From Corynebacterium lemuris (GTDB lineage: Bacteria; Actinomycetota; Actinomycetes; Mycobacteriales; Mycobacteriaceae), in assembly GCF_024919295.1 (NCBI RefSeq), contig NZ_JANWTC010000007.1, forward strand, positions 1 to 64,000: a DNA stretch of 64,000 nucleotides, read 5' to 3'. A program made the translations under genes and the position numbers. Shown here one piece after another: positions 1-8,685 of this stretch (position 1 is its first letter; each line of letters begins with the position of its first letter). The notes beneath the pieces are model-generated. The model had not been told where the DNA came from. It did no database searches and was given only the letters and a program-made list of their open reading frames with translations.

Positions 1-186
1 TGCAAAACTGTACTGCCCGTTCTTTCTTGTCTTGAAATACTAAAGGTTTAAAAGACACCTGCGGCGAGCATGTCGAGAACCGGGGCTCCTGCGGAAACCA
101 ACACGAAAAATGTCTTACCAACCTGTCTCACCGAAAAGTGTCCCGCCTTCTTCCATGCTGGGATTTAGTGAGGCATGATGGTGGGT
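1..186. other. Non-coding left flank of the transposon module
   Basis: No convincing gene lies here. The segment precedes the resolvase and is where its resolution (res) site and one transposon end would be expected. Between about 109 and 150 the sequence has three short segments beginning TGTC (TGTCTTACC, TGTCTCACC, TGTCCCGCC) spaced 13-15 bp apart. These could be transposase or resolvase binding sites, but I could not pair them with an inverted copy on the other side, so the boundary is undefined and may lie before base 1. Confidence 0.35.
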
Positions 187-786
187 ATGAGACTGTTGGG
201 CTACACCCGGGTATCCACCGTCGGTCAGGATCCGACACTTCAACACGACGCCTTGGTCACCGCCGGGGTCCAGGACCGTGATGTCTTCAGCGATGTCACC
301 TCCGGGGCGAAGAATGCGATCGAGCGTCCCGGAATGAAGAAACTTCTCGCCTATGCCCAACCCGGTGACACGGTGGTGGTGTGGCGCATCGACCGGCTGG
401 GCCGATCCCTGCTCGACGTACTCAACACGGTGAACCTGCTGCGCGAACGAGAGGTGAAGATTAAGTCGGTCTCTGACGGCATCGACCCGGAGACGTCCTC
501 GGGTCGGCTGATGCTCGGGATGCTGGGGACTCTGGCTGAGTACGAACGAGAACTGATCACCGAACGCGTCAACGCCGGCATCGCCGCAGCGAAAGCCCAG
601 GGCACCCGCTTCGGCCGACCACCTGTGGATCCAGAGGTGGTCGACCGCAAGCTCGCTATCGTCGCCGAGGAGAGAGCCAAAGGCCGTAGTGCCGAAGACG
701 CCGCGAGCATGGTCGGCTGGTCGAGGGCAACACTGTACCGGCATCTGCAGGGTGCTAAACGACGACAGTCAGCACTGCCCGCCTGA
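187..786 (+). CDS. Serine recombinase (resolvase/invertase family)
   Basis: A small serine recombinase of about 199 aa. The N-terminal catalytic domain has the nucleophile context GYTRVST with Ser10, and the conserved RIDRLGRS segment. The C-terminus carries a helix-turn-helix DNA-binding domain (GWSRATLYRHL). The family cuts and rejoins DNA through a phosphoserine link, usually resolving transposon cointegrates at a res site next to the gene. ATG codons occur at 175, 178 and 187; I chose 187 because family proteins begin with a short Met-x-x-x-Gly-Tyr-x-Arg-Val-Ser. It sits just upstream of a transposase/ATPase pair, the same gene set as Tn552 (binL, p480, p271), so cointegrate resolution is the likely role. 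Confidence 0.85.
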   Translation: MRLLGYTRVSTVGQDPTLQHDALVTAGVQDRDVFSDVTSGAKNAIERPGMKKLLAYAQPGDTVVVWRIDRLGRSLLDVLNTVNLLREREVKIKSVSDGIDPETSSGRLMLGMLGTLAEYERELITERVNAGIAAAKAQGTRFGRPPVDPEVVDRKLAIVAEERAKGRSAEDAASMVGWSRATLYRHLQGAKRRQSALPA

Positions 787-815
787 TGCGGGCACAATGA
801 CCAGGTCGTGAGGTG

Positions 816-2243
816 ATGGTGATGGACGAGATGCAGCGCTGGGAGATCCTTCGCCTGCACATCGAAGACGGCATCACCCTGACCGACCTGGCACGGTCCA
901 CCGGCATCAGCACCCGCACTCTATCCCGGTGGGCTGCCCGCTACCGGGCCGACGGAATCCACGGTCTGCGCACCACCACACGATCCGATGCCGGGGCACA
1001 TCGCATATCCGCGGAACTGGTCGCCTACATAGAACACCTCGGGCTCACCAGGCCACGGCCATCGATGGCCGCCCTGCACCGCCTGGTGAACTCCCGAGCA
1101 CAGCAACTATCGGTGAAACCACCCAGCTACGCCACGGTGCGTGGCATCATCCAAGCGCTTGACCCGGCGATGGTCACCCTCGCCTTGGAGGGCCCGGCGT
1201 CCTACCGGGATCGACACGAACTCGTCTACCGGCACCGGGCTGAACGCCCCAACGCCATCTGGCAGGCCGATCACACCCAACTCGACATTCTCATCCAGAA
1301 CCCGGACGGCACGCCGACTCGCCCCTGGCTCACCATCATCATCGACGACTACTCCCGGGCAGTGTGCGGCTACATGGTCACCACCACCGCGCCCTCAGCG
1401 ATGAACACCGCCCTGGCACTACGCCAAGCTATCTGGCGGAAAACAGACCCCACTTGGGCGATGTGCGGTATTCCCGACGTCCTCTATGTCGATCACGGCT
1501 CCGACTTCACCAGTGGCCACATCACATACACCACGACAGCGCTAAAGATCCGGATCATCCATTCAACTATTGCCCGTCCGCAGGGGCGCGGCAAGATCGA
1601 GCGGTTCTTCAGCACCGTCAACACCGAACTGCTCACCACCCTGCCCGGCCACCTCGCCCCTGGCGTCCGAAACCCACACCCCGTACTGGACCTGACAAGC
1701 CTGGATACCGCTGTCGGCGAGTTCATCAGCAGCTATAACCAACGCACGCATTCTTCAATCAACACCAGCCCGAAGGCCGCGTGGATCGGACGGGGATGGA
1801 TTCCCAGGATGCCAGAGAACCTGGAAGAACTCGACGGGCTCCTGCTGCGGGTCTCCACCCACCGCCGGGTGCAGCGAGACGGCATCCACTTCCAAGGACA
1901 GCGCTACCTCAGTCCGACCCTGGCACCTTTTGTCGGCCATGACGTCACCATCCGCTACGACCCGAGGGATCTCTCCGAGATCCGGGTCTACGACCACGAC
2001 ACGTTGTTGTGTGTCGCCGTGGATGAAGACCACCCCAACCAGCGCTACAGCCTGGCAGATATCCAGGCCGCTCGTCGACGCCGACGACGTCAACTACGTG
2101 CCGGGATCAACGAGCGTATCCCCATTCACGAGTCACACCCAACAGACCTTTCCCCTGTGAACCCCGATGTGAGCGCCGAAGCGCCACGGCCGCGTGGTCG
2201 TACGTCTCGCCTGCGGACCTATGAAGAGGACCTGTCACCATGA
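816..2243 (+). CDS. DDE transposase, Tn552/TniA-like (Mu-type integrase core)
   Basis: A transposase of about 475 aa, close in length to the 480-aa Tn552 transposase. The N-terminus has helix-turn-helix segments (LTDLARSTGISTRTLSRWAA), the middle has an rve/RNase-H-like core with catalytic Asp in WQADHTQ (about residue 152), Asp in VDHGSDF (about 226) and Glu in GRGKIERFF (about 262). That is a D-D-35-E spacing. The C-terminus resembles the Mu-transposase beta-barrel and ends in a basic arginine-rich tail. Start choice is open: GTG 813, ATG 816 and ATG 822 are in frame, and GTGAGG at 808-813 best fits 822. Its TGA overlaps the next gene's ATG (ATGA), implying translational coupling with the ATPase partner. 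Confidence 0.88.
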   Translation: MVMDEMQRWEILRLHIEDGITLTDLARSTGISTRTLSRWAARYRADGIHGLRTTTRSDAGAHRISAELVAYIEHLGLTRPRPSMAALHRLVNSRAQQLSVKPPSYATVRGIIQALDPAMVTLALEGPASYRDRHELVYRHRAERPNAIWQADHTQLDILIQNPDGTPTRPWLTIIIDDYSRAVCGYMVTTTAPSAMNTALALRQAIWRKTDPTWAMCGIPDVLYVDHGSDFTSGHITYTTTALKIRIIHSTIARPQGRGKIERFFSTVNTELLTTLPGHLAPGVRNPHPVLDLTSLDTAVGEFISSYNQRTHSSINTSPKAAWIGRGWIPRMPENLEELDGLLLRVSTHRRVQRDGIHFQGQRYLSPTLAPFVGHDVTIRYDPRDLSEIRVYDHDTLLCVAVDEDHPNQRYSLADIQAARRRRRRQLRAGINERIPIHESHPTDLSPVNPDVSAEAPRPRGRTSRLRTYEEDLSP

Positions 2244-3055
2244 GCCGCGATTTCATTGTCACCAAAGAGCACCGTCGCTTCGTCGAGTTCGCCAACGCCA
2301 TCCGAAAAGACACCACCATCGGCATCTGCCACGGCGAGGCAGGAGTCGGCAAAACACAGTCCGCCAGACGGTACGCCCACTGGGACACCCTGGGCACGTT
2401 CATCGATGAATGGGGACCGCGCAGTGAATCAGACCTGGCCATCTACGCGGCAGCCCACCGGGCCCGCACGGTGTTCTACACCCCTGAGGTCCAACCGAAG
2501 TACCGGACGTTGATCAAGGATATCGAGTTTTACCGGGGCAAACTCGATGTCTGCATCATGGAGCATCTGATGGCCACCGGGCAGCGAGACAGGCTCCACA
2601 TGCGCAGATCCAGTGGTGAGAAGCTCACCCAACTGATTATCATTGATGAAGCAGAACGTCTGCCTCCCACCGCCCTGGAGATGCTGCGCGACATCCATGA
2701 TCGTGACGGTGTGGCGATCATGTTCATCGGCATGCCCGGCATTGACCAGCGCTTCCGGCACTACCCCCAGTTGTTCAGCCGGTTGGGCTTCTCTCATCGC
2801 TACCGTGCCCTGGGCAAAGACGAGCTGCTGTTCGTGCTGAACCGGCACTACAAGCGCCTAGGTAGAGAACTGGACCCGGAGGATTTCACGGATGCGCAGG
2901 CCATCGCCGCGATCGAGCGACTGACCCGCGGCAACTTCCGCGTAGTGGAGCGATTGTTCCCCCAGATCAAGCGGGTGTTGAAGATCAACGAGTTGGAGAC
3001 CATCACCGACGATGTCATTGAGGCTGCTGCCAGCACCCTGGTCCTCGGGCACTGA
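2240..3055 (+). CDS. AAA+ ATPase transposition protein, TniB/p271-like
   Basis: A 271-aa ATPase, the same length as the Tn552 p271 protein. Walker A is GEAGVGKT near residues 32-39 and Walker B is LIIIDEAER near 131-139, followed by a sensor-like region. In the TniB/TnsC/IstB/MuB group the ATPase binds target DNA, recruits the DDE transposase and often confers target immunity. It starts inside the transposase stop codon (ATGA overlap at 2240-2243). The reading frame is intact, so the module may still be mobile. The neighbouring serine hydrolase is convergent, with its stop 45 bp away. Confidence 0.87.
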   Translation: MSRDFIVTKEHRRFVEFANAIRKDTTIGICHGEAGVGKTQSARRYAHWDTLGTFIDEWGPRSESDLAIYAAAHRARTVFYTPEVQPKYRTLIKDIEFYRGKLDVCIMEHLMATGQRDRLHMRRSSGEKLTQLIIIDEAERLPPTALEMLRDIHDRDGVAIMFIGMPGIDQRFRHYPQLFSRLGFSHRYRALGKDELLFVLNRHYKRLGRELDPEDFTDAQAIAAIERLTRGNFRVVERLFPQIKRVLKINELETITDDVIEAAASTLVLGH

Positions 3056-3100
3056 CGAGAACGTCCTGCTGTCGTCGTGGCCTCGTACAGAGGATGTCGC

Positions 3101-4108
3101 TTACACCGCCGCATCCAGCATTGTCATCGCGACGGGCTCGATGTCCGGGTCGGGATACGGGCTGACCACCGAGATGAACGCCCCTCGTCGGCGCTGGCGA
3201 TCCAGCACCATGTGAGCGCCGAATCCGGAGGCGTAACCGTTGTGCCACACCAGGGTTCGATCGGATTTGTCTTCAACAAACCACCCCGCCGCGACAGATT
3301 CAGTGTCATCAGTGAAGCGCACTCGGAAAGCGTCCTCGTAGACACAGTCATCGGCGAGAAGGGTTGACATGACCGTGGCGAAATCATGGGCGCTTCCCCT
3401 GATCACTCCGGCCGGTCCATAGCCTTGCCCGGTCCAGGGCAGTTGGTCAGTGCCCCACACGGTGAGAGCGTTGAGGTCATGCGGGAGGTTTCGCTGTGCA
3501 GGTTGCTGAGCGCGCAGCCGGGGGCATCCCAGCGGTATCGTCAGCCTGTTTCGCACCAGGGTCGGATAGTCCGCCCCGTCGGCGGCCGCTAACGCGTGGC
3601 CCAATGCTGAGGCAGCGAGGTTGGAATAGCTGAAGCGCCCCGGATGACGGATACGTGATCGGCGAAGTTGTTTCATCAGATCGTCGAGGTTCTCTGGTTG
3701 TGGATCACCACCTGTCAGTACAGCGCCGAGCGCTCGGGCTGCTGAGCGGATTCCCCCACCAGTGGCAGGCAGTCCTGAGGTGTGGGTCAGACAGGACTCC
3801 AAGGTTGCTTCACCGGCAGCTGTTCCGGCCAGGGGGAGGTGCTCTTCGAGCCGGTCGTGCGGTGAGATCAGCCTGGTCTGCACCATGTCGGTGTAGATCA
3901 AGCCGTTGAGGGCTTTGCTGATTGAACCGATGTGGAACGTTTTCTGCAGGTCGCACCCGATCGTGGCGATGCGAGTGCCTGCCGGGCCGACTGTGGCGAG
4001 ACAGGCAGCATAGACGGGGCGGTTGAGCGGCAAGGAGTTGAGTAGAAGGCCTGCCAGAGCGGTGTCACCGTCTGTCGTTGATGCGTTTGTGAGACAAGCG
4101 GGTTTCAT
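3101..4108 (-). CDS. Serine hydrolase, beta-lactamase class C / EstB-like fold
   Basis: A 335-aa serine hydrolase of the beta-lactamase/transpeptidase-like fold. The nucleophile motif SxxK is S62-I-S-K65 (HIGSISK), the second motif is Y161-S-N163 (FSYSN), and the third is H289-N-G291 in place of KTG, as in many EstB-type esterases and D-aminopeptidases. There is no obvious N-terminal signal peptide, which is unusual for a resistance beta-lactamase. An ATG at 4108 starts the frame. It lies between the transposition genes and tRNA-Leu, so it may be transposon cargo (Tn552 carries a beta-lactamase) or simply the chromosomal neighbour. The family is certain; beta-lactam hydrolysis is not. Confidence 0.8.
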   Translation of the reverse strand: MKPACLTNASTTDGDTALAGLLLNSLPLNRPVYAACLATVGPAGTRIATIGCDLQKTFHIGSISKALNGLIYTDMVQTRLISPHDRLEEHLPLAGTAAGEATLESCLTHTSGLPATGGGIRSAARALGAVLTGGDPQPENLDDLMKQLRRSRIRHPGRFSYSNLAASALGHALAAADGADYPTLVRNRLTIPLGCPRLRAQQPAQRNLPHDLNALTVWGTDQLPWTGQGYGPAGVIRGSAHDFATVMSTLLADDCVYEDAFRVRFTDDTESVAAGWFVEDKSDRTLVWHNGYASGFGAHMVLDRQRRRGAFISVVSPYPDPDIEPVAMTMLDAAV

Positions 4109-4264
4109 ACCTGTTCACCCTACCGGCGACGCGTCTCACGAGTGGACACTCTGAGGGCGCCACACAGCGATCAAGATGTCACGCCATTTAGCGGACAAAG
4201 TCACAGCCACACCCTCTTTCGAGTTTGTGATCTCCGGCTGTCGCAGTTCGAGAACCGCTCATTG
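4109..4264. other. Gap between serine hydrolase and tRNA-Leu
   Basis: No gene seen. This is the likely right-hand side of the transposon if the serine hydrolase is cargo. A TGTC-initiated segment read inward on the minus strand ends at about 4197 (GACA at 4194-4197 on the plus strand), but no matching inverted repeat was found at the left side. Confidence 0.3.
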
Positions 4265-4348
4265 TGCCCGGGGGGGGACTTGAACCCCCACGTTCTTGCG
4301 AACACTGGCACCTGAAGCCAGCGCGTCTGCCAATTCCGCCACCCGGGC
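4265..4348 (-). tRNA. tRNA-Leu (anticodon CAG)
   Basis: Read on the minus strand this folds as an 84-nt class II tRNA. The acceptor stem GCCCGGG (4348-4342) pairs with CCCGGGC (4272-4266), and the discriminator is A at 4265. The anticodon stem-loop is CTGGC-TTCAGGT-GCCAG, giving anticodon CAG for leucine CUG. It has a long variable arm and a T arm with GTTCAAGTC. CCA is not encoded. In related corynebacteria a tRNA-Leu lies next to fhaA, so this marks return to conserved chromosomal order after the transposon. Confidence 0.95.
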
Positions 4349-4545
4349 GGGTGGTACTACAACTGTACGGCGTGTGCCGTCCTGCTGTGCGGACTTAATT
4401 AAGATAACAGGGGGTGGGCAGAAAGGACAAATCCGCAGCGCATCTCATATTTCCGTGTACGACAGGCGGACGGAGACACCCGTCAGACAAGGTGGAAACC
4501 CCACCAAAACCGATGTTTCGGACCACCTTGTCGGCTTCCACGCCT

Positions 4546-4574
4546 ACGTTTCCCACCCATCCGGACCCTATAAT
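4546..4574 (+). promoter_or_regulatory. Candidate promoter of the fhaA-pknB operon
   Basis: A perfect -10 hexamer TATAAT occurs at 4569-4574, about 80 bp before the fhaA start. The -35 position (about 4546-4551) is weak, as is common in corynebacteria. It is the best promoter seen ahead of the plus-strand kinase operon. The remaining 4349-4568 stretch holds no gene. Confidence 0.5.
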
Positions 4575-4652
4575 GGTGCACATCATGCGCGCGGGGGTGG
4601 TCCTCCGCGCCATTTGCTGGTTTGCCGTCTGTTGGAAAGGAGGCCGCGTGTC

Positions 4653-5453
4653 ATGTCCCTCATGGCTCGTTTTGCCAGGCTCGACAGTGCTCTGCAGCGC
4701 GGTCTCGATAACGGATTCGCGCTGATCTTCGGCGGGAAGGTTGTTCCCGCGGAGATCGAGGAGTTGCTGAAACAGGAGGCAGAGGACAACCTCGTTGATG
4801 AAGACGGGGTGGTCACCGCCCCGAACATCTATCTGGTCGGTGTGTCCTCGAAGGATTTGGAGAACCTCTCGCAGGCGAACCTGGATCTGCCGCGCGCCTT
4901 CGCCGACCAGATGACCCGCTACTGCCGTAACCGCAGCTGGCACGTGACCGGCCCGGTGCTCGTCCGCATCGCGGAGGAGTCCGGTCTGCACACGGGCCAG
5001 CTGCGGGTGTCCTCCTACCGGGATGACGCACCGTCGGATGACAGCGGTTTCGATGCCATCAGTACTGACCAGCCCGCACCTCAGGAGGAGAACATGACCG
5101 AGCACGATGCCCCCACCGAAGTGACCGAGGCACCGACACAGCCGGTGGTCACCCTGCTGCTGCAGGACGGGTCAAGCCGGACCTTCCTGGTGAAGGACGG
5201 GTCCAACATCATCGGCCGTTCCAACGACGCCGATTTCCGGTTGCCCGACACGGGTGTGTCCCGTCAGCACGCGGAGATCACGTGGGACGGGCAGGACGCT
5301 GTGCTGGTGGACCTGCAGTCGACGAACGGCACCACCGTGAATGACACCCCGGTGGACAACTGGCTGCTCGCCGACGGTGATGTCATCACGATCGGCCATT
5401 CGCATATTGAGGTTCGGATCGTGGATCCGACCCGTGCATCGGCCAGGAGGTAA
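4653..5453 (+). CDS. fhaA: FHA-domain protein FhaA (DUF3662-FHA)
   Basis: A 266-aa cytoplasmic protein. Residues 1-120 match the actinobacterial DUF3662 domain, followed by an acidic linker (about 125-165) and a C-terminal forkhead-associated domain (about 165-258) with GRS at 188-190, SRQH at 203-206 and STNGT at 223-227, the phosphothreonine-binding signature. The frame is open far upstream, but GGAAAGGAGG at 4634-4643 places the start at ATG 4653. In mycobacteria FhaA binds phosphorylated MviN/MurJ and CwlM and is phosphorylated by PknB; all of these partners are in this window. First gene of the kinase operon, 2 bp before fhaB. Confidence 0.93.
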   Translation: MSLMARFARLDSALQRGLDNGFALIFGGKVVPAEIEELLKQEAEDNLVDEDGVVTAPNIYLVGVSSKDLENLSQANLDLPRAFADQMTRYCRNRSWHVTGPVLVRIAEESGLHTGQLRVSSYRDDAPSDDSGFDAISTDQPAPQEENMTEHDAPTEVTEAPTQPVVTLLLQDGSSRTFLVKDGSNIIGRSNDADFRLPDTGVSRQHAEITWDGQDAVLVDLQSTNGTTVNDTPVDNWLLADGDVITIGHSHIEVRIVDPTRASARR

Positions 5454-5455
5454 CA

Positions 5456-5917
5456 GTGGATTCGATTGTCCTGCAGATCTTCAGGATCGGCCTGCTGCTG
5501 CTCCTGTGGTTCTTCATCTTCATGGCGGTGCGCGCCATGTACCGGGACGTCAAACTCGCCGGCGGTGTGCAGACCAGCGCGCCGGCGGCTCCGCGCCGGA
5601 CGGTGGTCCCGGGGCGTCGAGAAGCAGCGAAGCAGCTGGCCGTGGTGGAGGGGCCCCTGAAGGGCTCACACATGGCCGTGGGCACTCTGGAGGAGGTGGT
5701 GATGGGACGTTCCCCCGACAGCGATTTCCAGCTGGGTGATGACTTCGCCTCGGCACGCCACGCGCGGTTGTTCCGGCGGGGCTCCGACTGGTTCGTGGAG
5801 GACCTGGACTCCCGTAACGGCACCTTCGTCAACGGCGCACGTATTGATCAGCCCGAACAGGTGGGCGTTGGCTCCGACATCAAGGTCGGCCGGACGACAG
5901 TGAGGTTGGTTCCGTGA
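5456..5917 (+). CDS. fhaB: Membrane-anchored FHA protein FhaB (FipA)
   Basis: A 153-aa protein with one N-terminal transmembrane helix (about residues 5-27) and a cytoplasmic FHA domain (about 63-153) showing MGRSPDSDFQ, SARHARLF and DSRNGTFVNG. The GTG start at 5456 has AGGAGG at 5445-5450. It corresponds to mycobacterial FhaB/FipA, which is phosphorylated by PknA/PknB and linked to division-site assembly. The linker between helix and FHA contains one exact copy of the dispersed 13-bp motif (5613-5625, minus orientation). Its stop overlaps the pstP GTG. Confidence 0.92.
   Translation: MDSIVLQIFRIGLLLLLWFFIFMAVRAMYRDVKLAGGVQTSAPAAPRRTVVPGRREAAKQLAVVEGPLKGSHMAVGTLEEVVMGRSPDSDFQLGDDFASARHARLFRRGSDWFVEDLDSRNGTFVNGARIDQPEQVGVGSDIKVGRTTVRLVP
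5613..5625 (-). repeat. Dispersed 13-mer GCTTCTCGACGCC, copy 1
   Basis: Exact copy on the minus strand, within the variable linker of fhaB (encodes part of GRREAAK on the plus strand). See the finding on the dispersed motif. Confidence 0.8.
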
Positions 5918-7323
5918 GTCTGAGACTGAATTATGCGGCGCTCTCCGACCGCGGCCTGGTCCGCGGCAACAACGAGGACTCCGCCTATGCGGGCCCCAAC
6001 ATGCTGATTATCGCCGACGGCATGGGCGGCCACGCAGCCGGCGAGATCGCCAGCCAGATGATGGTCACCCATCTCGAGCGCCTCGACGCCGACCCCGATG
6101 ACAACGACATGCTCGCCCTGCTGGGCAGCGTGGCCGATGACGCGAACCGGGAGATCGCCGAGGCGATCCACCAGCAGCCGGAGCACGACGGCATGGGCAC
6201 CACCCTGACCGCCCTGATGTTCAACGGCCGTGGCTTCGGCCTGATCCACGTCGGTGATTCCCGCGGCTACCGGCTGCGCGACGGTGAACTCCACCAGATC
6301 ACCGTCGACGACACCTTCGTGCAGTCGCTAGTCGACGAGGGCCGTCTCGACCCGGAGGATGTGTCCTCCCACCCGCAGAAGTCCCTGATCCTCAAGGCCT
6401 ACACAGGCCGGCCGGTGCAGCCGACGCTGGCGAACATCGACGCCCGCCCCGGCGACCGCATCCTGCTGTGCAGCGACGGACTCTCCGACCCGGTGACGGC
6501 CTCCACCATCGCCCAGACGCTGGTTGAGGGCACGCCCACCGTCGCCGCGCAACGGCTCATCGAGCTGGCGCTGCGCTCCGGCGGCCCGGACAACATCACC
6601 GTCGTCGTCGCCGACGTCGTGGAGACCGACGGGCTGGACGAGGCGGCCCTGGCCGAACTCCCCGCCACGCCCGTCACCGTGGGCGCACTGATGGGGGAGC
6701 CGGAGGAGCAGTCCCACCCGGACACCGCCGCCGGCCGCGCGGCACTGCTGTCGCGCCAACCGAAGACCATCACCCCCGAGGGGGAAGTGAAAGCGGTGCC
6801 CTCCGGGGCCCAGGAGGTGACTGCCGGCACGGCGGATGATGCCGCCCCCCGGGGCGGATTTCGTCTCCCCGCACTGATCATCACCCTGCTGGTGCTCATC
6901 GCCCTCGTCGGTGGTGGCTGGTGGGTGTACTCTGCCGTCAACAACTCCTATTTCATCACCACGAACGAGGAGGACCGTCTGGTCATCGAGAGTGGAGTCA
7001 ACTTCTCCGTCTTCGGCCGTGACCTGCACTCCCCCTACCAGGAGACCTGCCTCAACGAGGCAGGCGCACTCCGCCTGGTCGACGTGGGCAGCACCGAGAC
7101 CTGTTCACCTTTCACCCTGCAGGCCCTGCCCGAATCAGCCCGCACCTCCGTCGCGGGGCTGGCCACGGGTTCCTACGACGAGGTCACCCAGCAGCTGCGC
7201 CGCCTGGCCGACCAGGCCCTGCCCGTGTGCATCGACCGGGAGAACCCGCCGGAAGGCGAAGATCCTGCAACCACCGGCGGGGATCTCTCCCGCCCGGGCA
7301 TCAACTGCCGGGAGGTGTCCTAG
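5914..7323 (+). CDS. pstP: PP2C-type Ser/Thr protein phosphatase PstP (Ppp)
   Basis: A 469-aa membrane phosphatase that removes phosphates placed by PknA/PknB. The cytoplasmic PP2C domain (about 1-240) carries metal-binding residues in NNEDS (E21-D22), ADGMGGHAAGE (D35-G36), GDSRGYR (114-120), CSDGLSD (186-192) and GGPDNITV (223-230). A transmembrane helix at about 316-339 is followed by an extracellular domain of about 130 aa with four cysteines. The GTG start overlaps fhaB by 4 bp. The operon position between FHA proteins and kinases is the conserved actinobacterial arrangement. Confidence 0.95.
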   Translation: MSLRLNYAALSDRGLVRGNNEDSAYAGPNMLIIADGMGGHAAGEIASQMMVTHLERLDADPDDNDMLALLGSVADDANREIAEAIHQQPEHDGMGTTLTALMFNGRGFGLIHVGDSRGYRLRDGELHQITVDDTFVQSLVDEGRLDPEDVSSHPQKSLILKAYTGRPVQPTLANIDARPGDRILLCSDGLSDPVTASTIAQTLVEGTPTVAAQRLIELALRSGGPDNITVVVADVVETDGLDEAALAELPATPVTVGALMGEPEEQSHPDTAAGRAALLSRQPKTITPEGEVKAVPSGAQEVTAGTADDAAPRGGFRLPALIITLLVLIALVGGGWWVYSAVNNSYFITTNEEDRLVIESGVNFSVFGRDLHSPYQETCLNEAGALRLVDVGSTETCSPFTLQALPESARTSVAGLATGSYDEVTQQLRRLADQALPVCIDRENPPEGEDPATTGGDLSRPGINCREVS

Positions 7324-8685
7324 ATGTCCCGCTTCCTATCCCGCCGCACTGAGCTGAGTCTGCTCATCCTCGCGGCGATCGTCCTCACCATCATGCTGGC
7401 CGGCCTCGAGCTGAGCCAGGGCAACGTCCTGAGCACCGACATGCTGTGGCTCATCGGCGGTTTCATCGTGGTCTTCGCCGTCGCGCACATCGCGCTGCTC
7501 ATCTTCGCCCCGCAGGCGGACCAGCTCATGCTGCCGGTCGCGGCCCTGCTCAACGGCATAGGCCTGGTGACCATCCACCGCCTGGACCTGGCCACCGGCA
7601 CCTCCATGGCCGGCCGCCAGGTCATGTGGACGCTGGTGGGCATCGTGCTGCTCATCGGCGTGCTGGTGACCATCCGTGACCACAAGGTCCTGACCAAGTA
7701 CTCCTATCTCCTGGGAGTGGTGGGCCTGGTGCTGCTGGCCCTGCCCCTGGTGTGGCCGACATCGATCAACGCCGACGCCCGCATCTGGATCTCCATCGGT
7801 CCGTTCTCCGTGCAGCCGGGTGAGTTCTCCAAGATCCTGCTGCTGCTCTTCTTCGCGCAGCTGCTGGTGACCAAGCGCGCCCTGTTCACCGTCGCCGGCT
7901 ACCGCTTCCTCGGCATCGACTTCCCGCGTCTGCGGGACCTCGCGCCGATCCTGGCGGTGTGGGCCATCGCGATCCTCATCATGGCCGTCTCCAACGACTT
8001 CGGCCCGGCGCTGCTGCTGTTCACCACGGTCCTGGGCATGATGTACCTGGCCACCGGCCGGGGTTCCTGGCTGCTCATCGGCCTGGCGCTGGTCGCCGCC
8101 GGCGGTGCCGCCGTGTACCAGGTCTCCGCCAAGATCCAGGAGCGCGTGACCAACTTCCTCGATCCCGTGGCCAACTACGACTCCACCGGCTACCAGCTCT
8201 CGCAGGCCCTGTTCGGCATGTCCTGGGGTGGAATCACCGGCACCGGCATCGGCCAGGGCAACCCGGAGATCGTGCCGGTCGCGCACTCCGACTTCATCCT
8301 CGCGGCCGTCGGCGAGGAGCTCGGCCTGATCGGCCTGGCCGCCGTCCTCGTCCTCTTCGCGCTGCTGGTGGCCCGCGGTTTCCGCGCCTCCCTGCAGGTG
8401 CGCGACTCCTACGGCAAGCTCGTCGCCGGCGGTCTGTCGCTGACCATCGCCATCCAGGTCTTCGTGGTCACCGCCGGCATCTCCGCGCTCATGCCCATGA
8501 CCGGTCTGACCACCCCCTTCATGTCGGCCGGCGGTTCCTCGCTCATGGCCAACTACATCCTGTTGGGCCTGCTGCTGCGGATATCCCACTCCGCCCGCCG
8601 CCCGGCCGAGCAGGCCCCGGGCATCGAGCTGTCCTCCGGCACCGGTCTGTTCCCCTCCCAGCCTGAGCCGGGAGTCACGCGATGA
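7324..8685 (+). CDS. rodA: Peptidoglycan glycosyltransferase RodA (SEDS family)
   Basis: A 453-aa polytopic membrane protein of the FtsW/RodA/SpoVE family with about ten hydrophobic helices. SEDS proteins polymerise lipid II into glycan strands together with a class B PBP. Recognisable blocks include FGPALLLF (the region of the catalytic Asp), GYQLSQALFGMSWGGITGTG and the C-terminal TPFMSAGGSSLM. It directly follows the pstP stop, and its last codons overlap the pbpA start by 4 bp, matching the RodA-PbpA functional pair for elongation. Confidence 0.95.
   Translation: MSRFLSRRTELSLLILAAIVLTIMLAGLELSQGNVLSTDMLWLIGGFIVVFAVAHIALLIFAPQADQLMLPVAALLNGIGLVTIHRLDLATGTSMAGRQVMWTLVGIVLLIGVLVTIRDHKVLTKYSYLLGVVGLVLLALPLVWPTSINADARIWISIGPFSVQPGEFSKILLLLFFAQLLVTKRALFTVAGYRFLGIDFPRLRDLAPILAVWAIAILIMAVSNDFGPALLLFTTVLGMMYLATGRGSWLLIGLALVAAGGAAVYQVSAKIQERVTNFLDPVANYDSTGYQLSQALFGMSWGGITGTGIGQGNPEIVPVAHSDFILAAVGEELGLIGLAAVLVLFALLVARGFRASLQVRDSYGKLVAGGLSLTIAIQVFVVTAGISALMPMTGLTTPFMSAGGSSLMANYILLGLLLRISHSARRPAEQAPGIELSSGTGLFPSQPEPGVTR

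Noticed and set aside
73..4257. TCGAGAACCG at 73-82 and 4248-4257 as a transposon target-site duplication
   Set aside because: The same 10-mer also occurs at 27721, it is longer than expected for this family, and no inverted end was found next to it.
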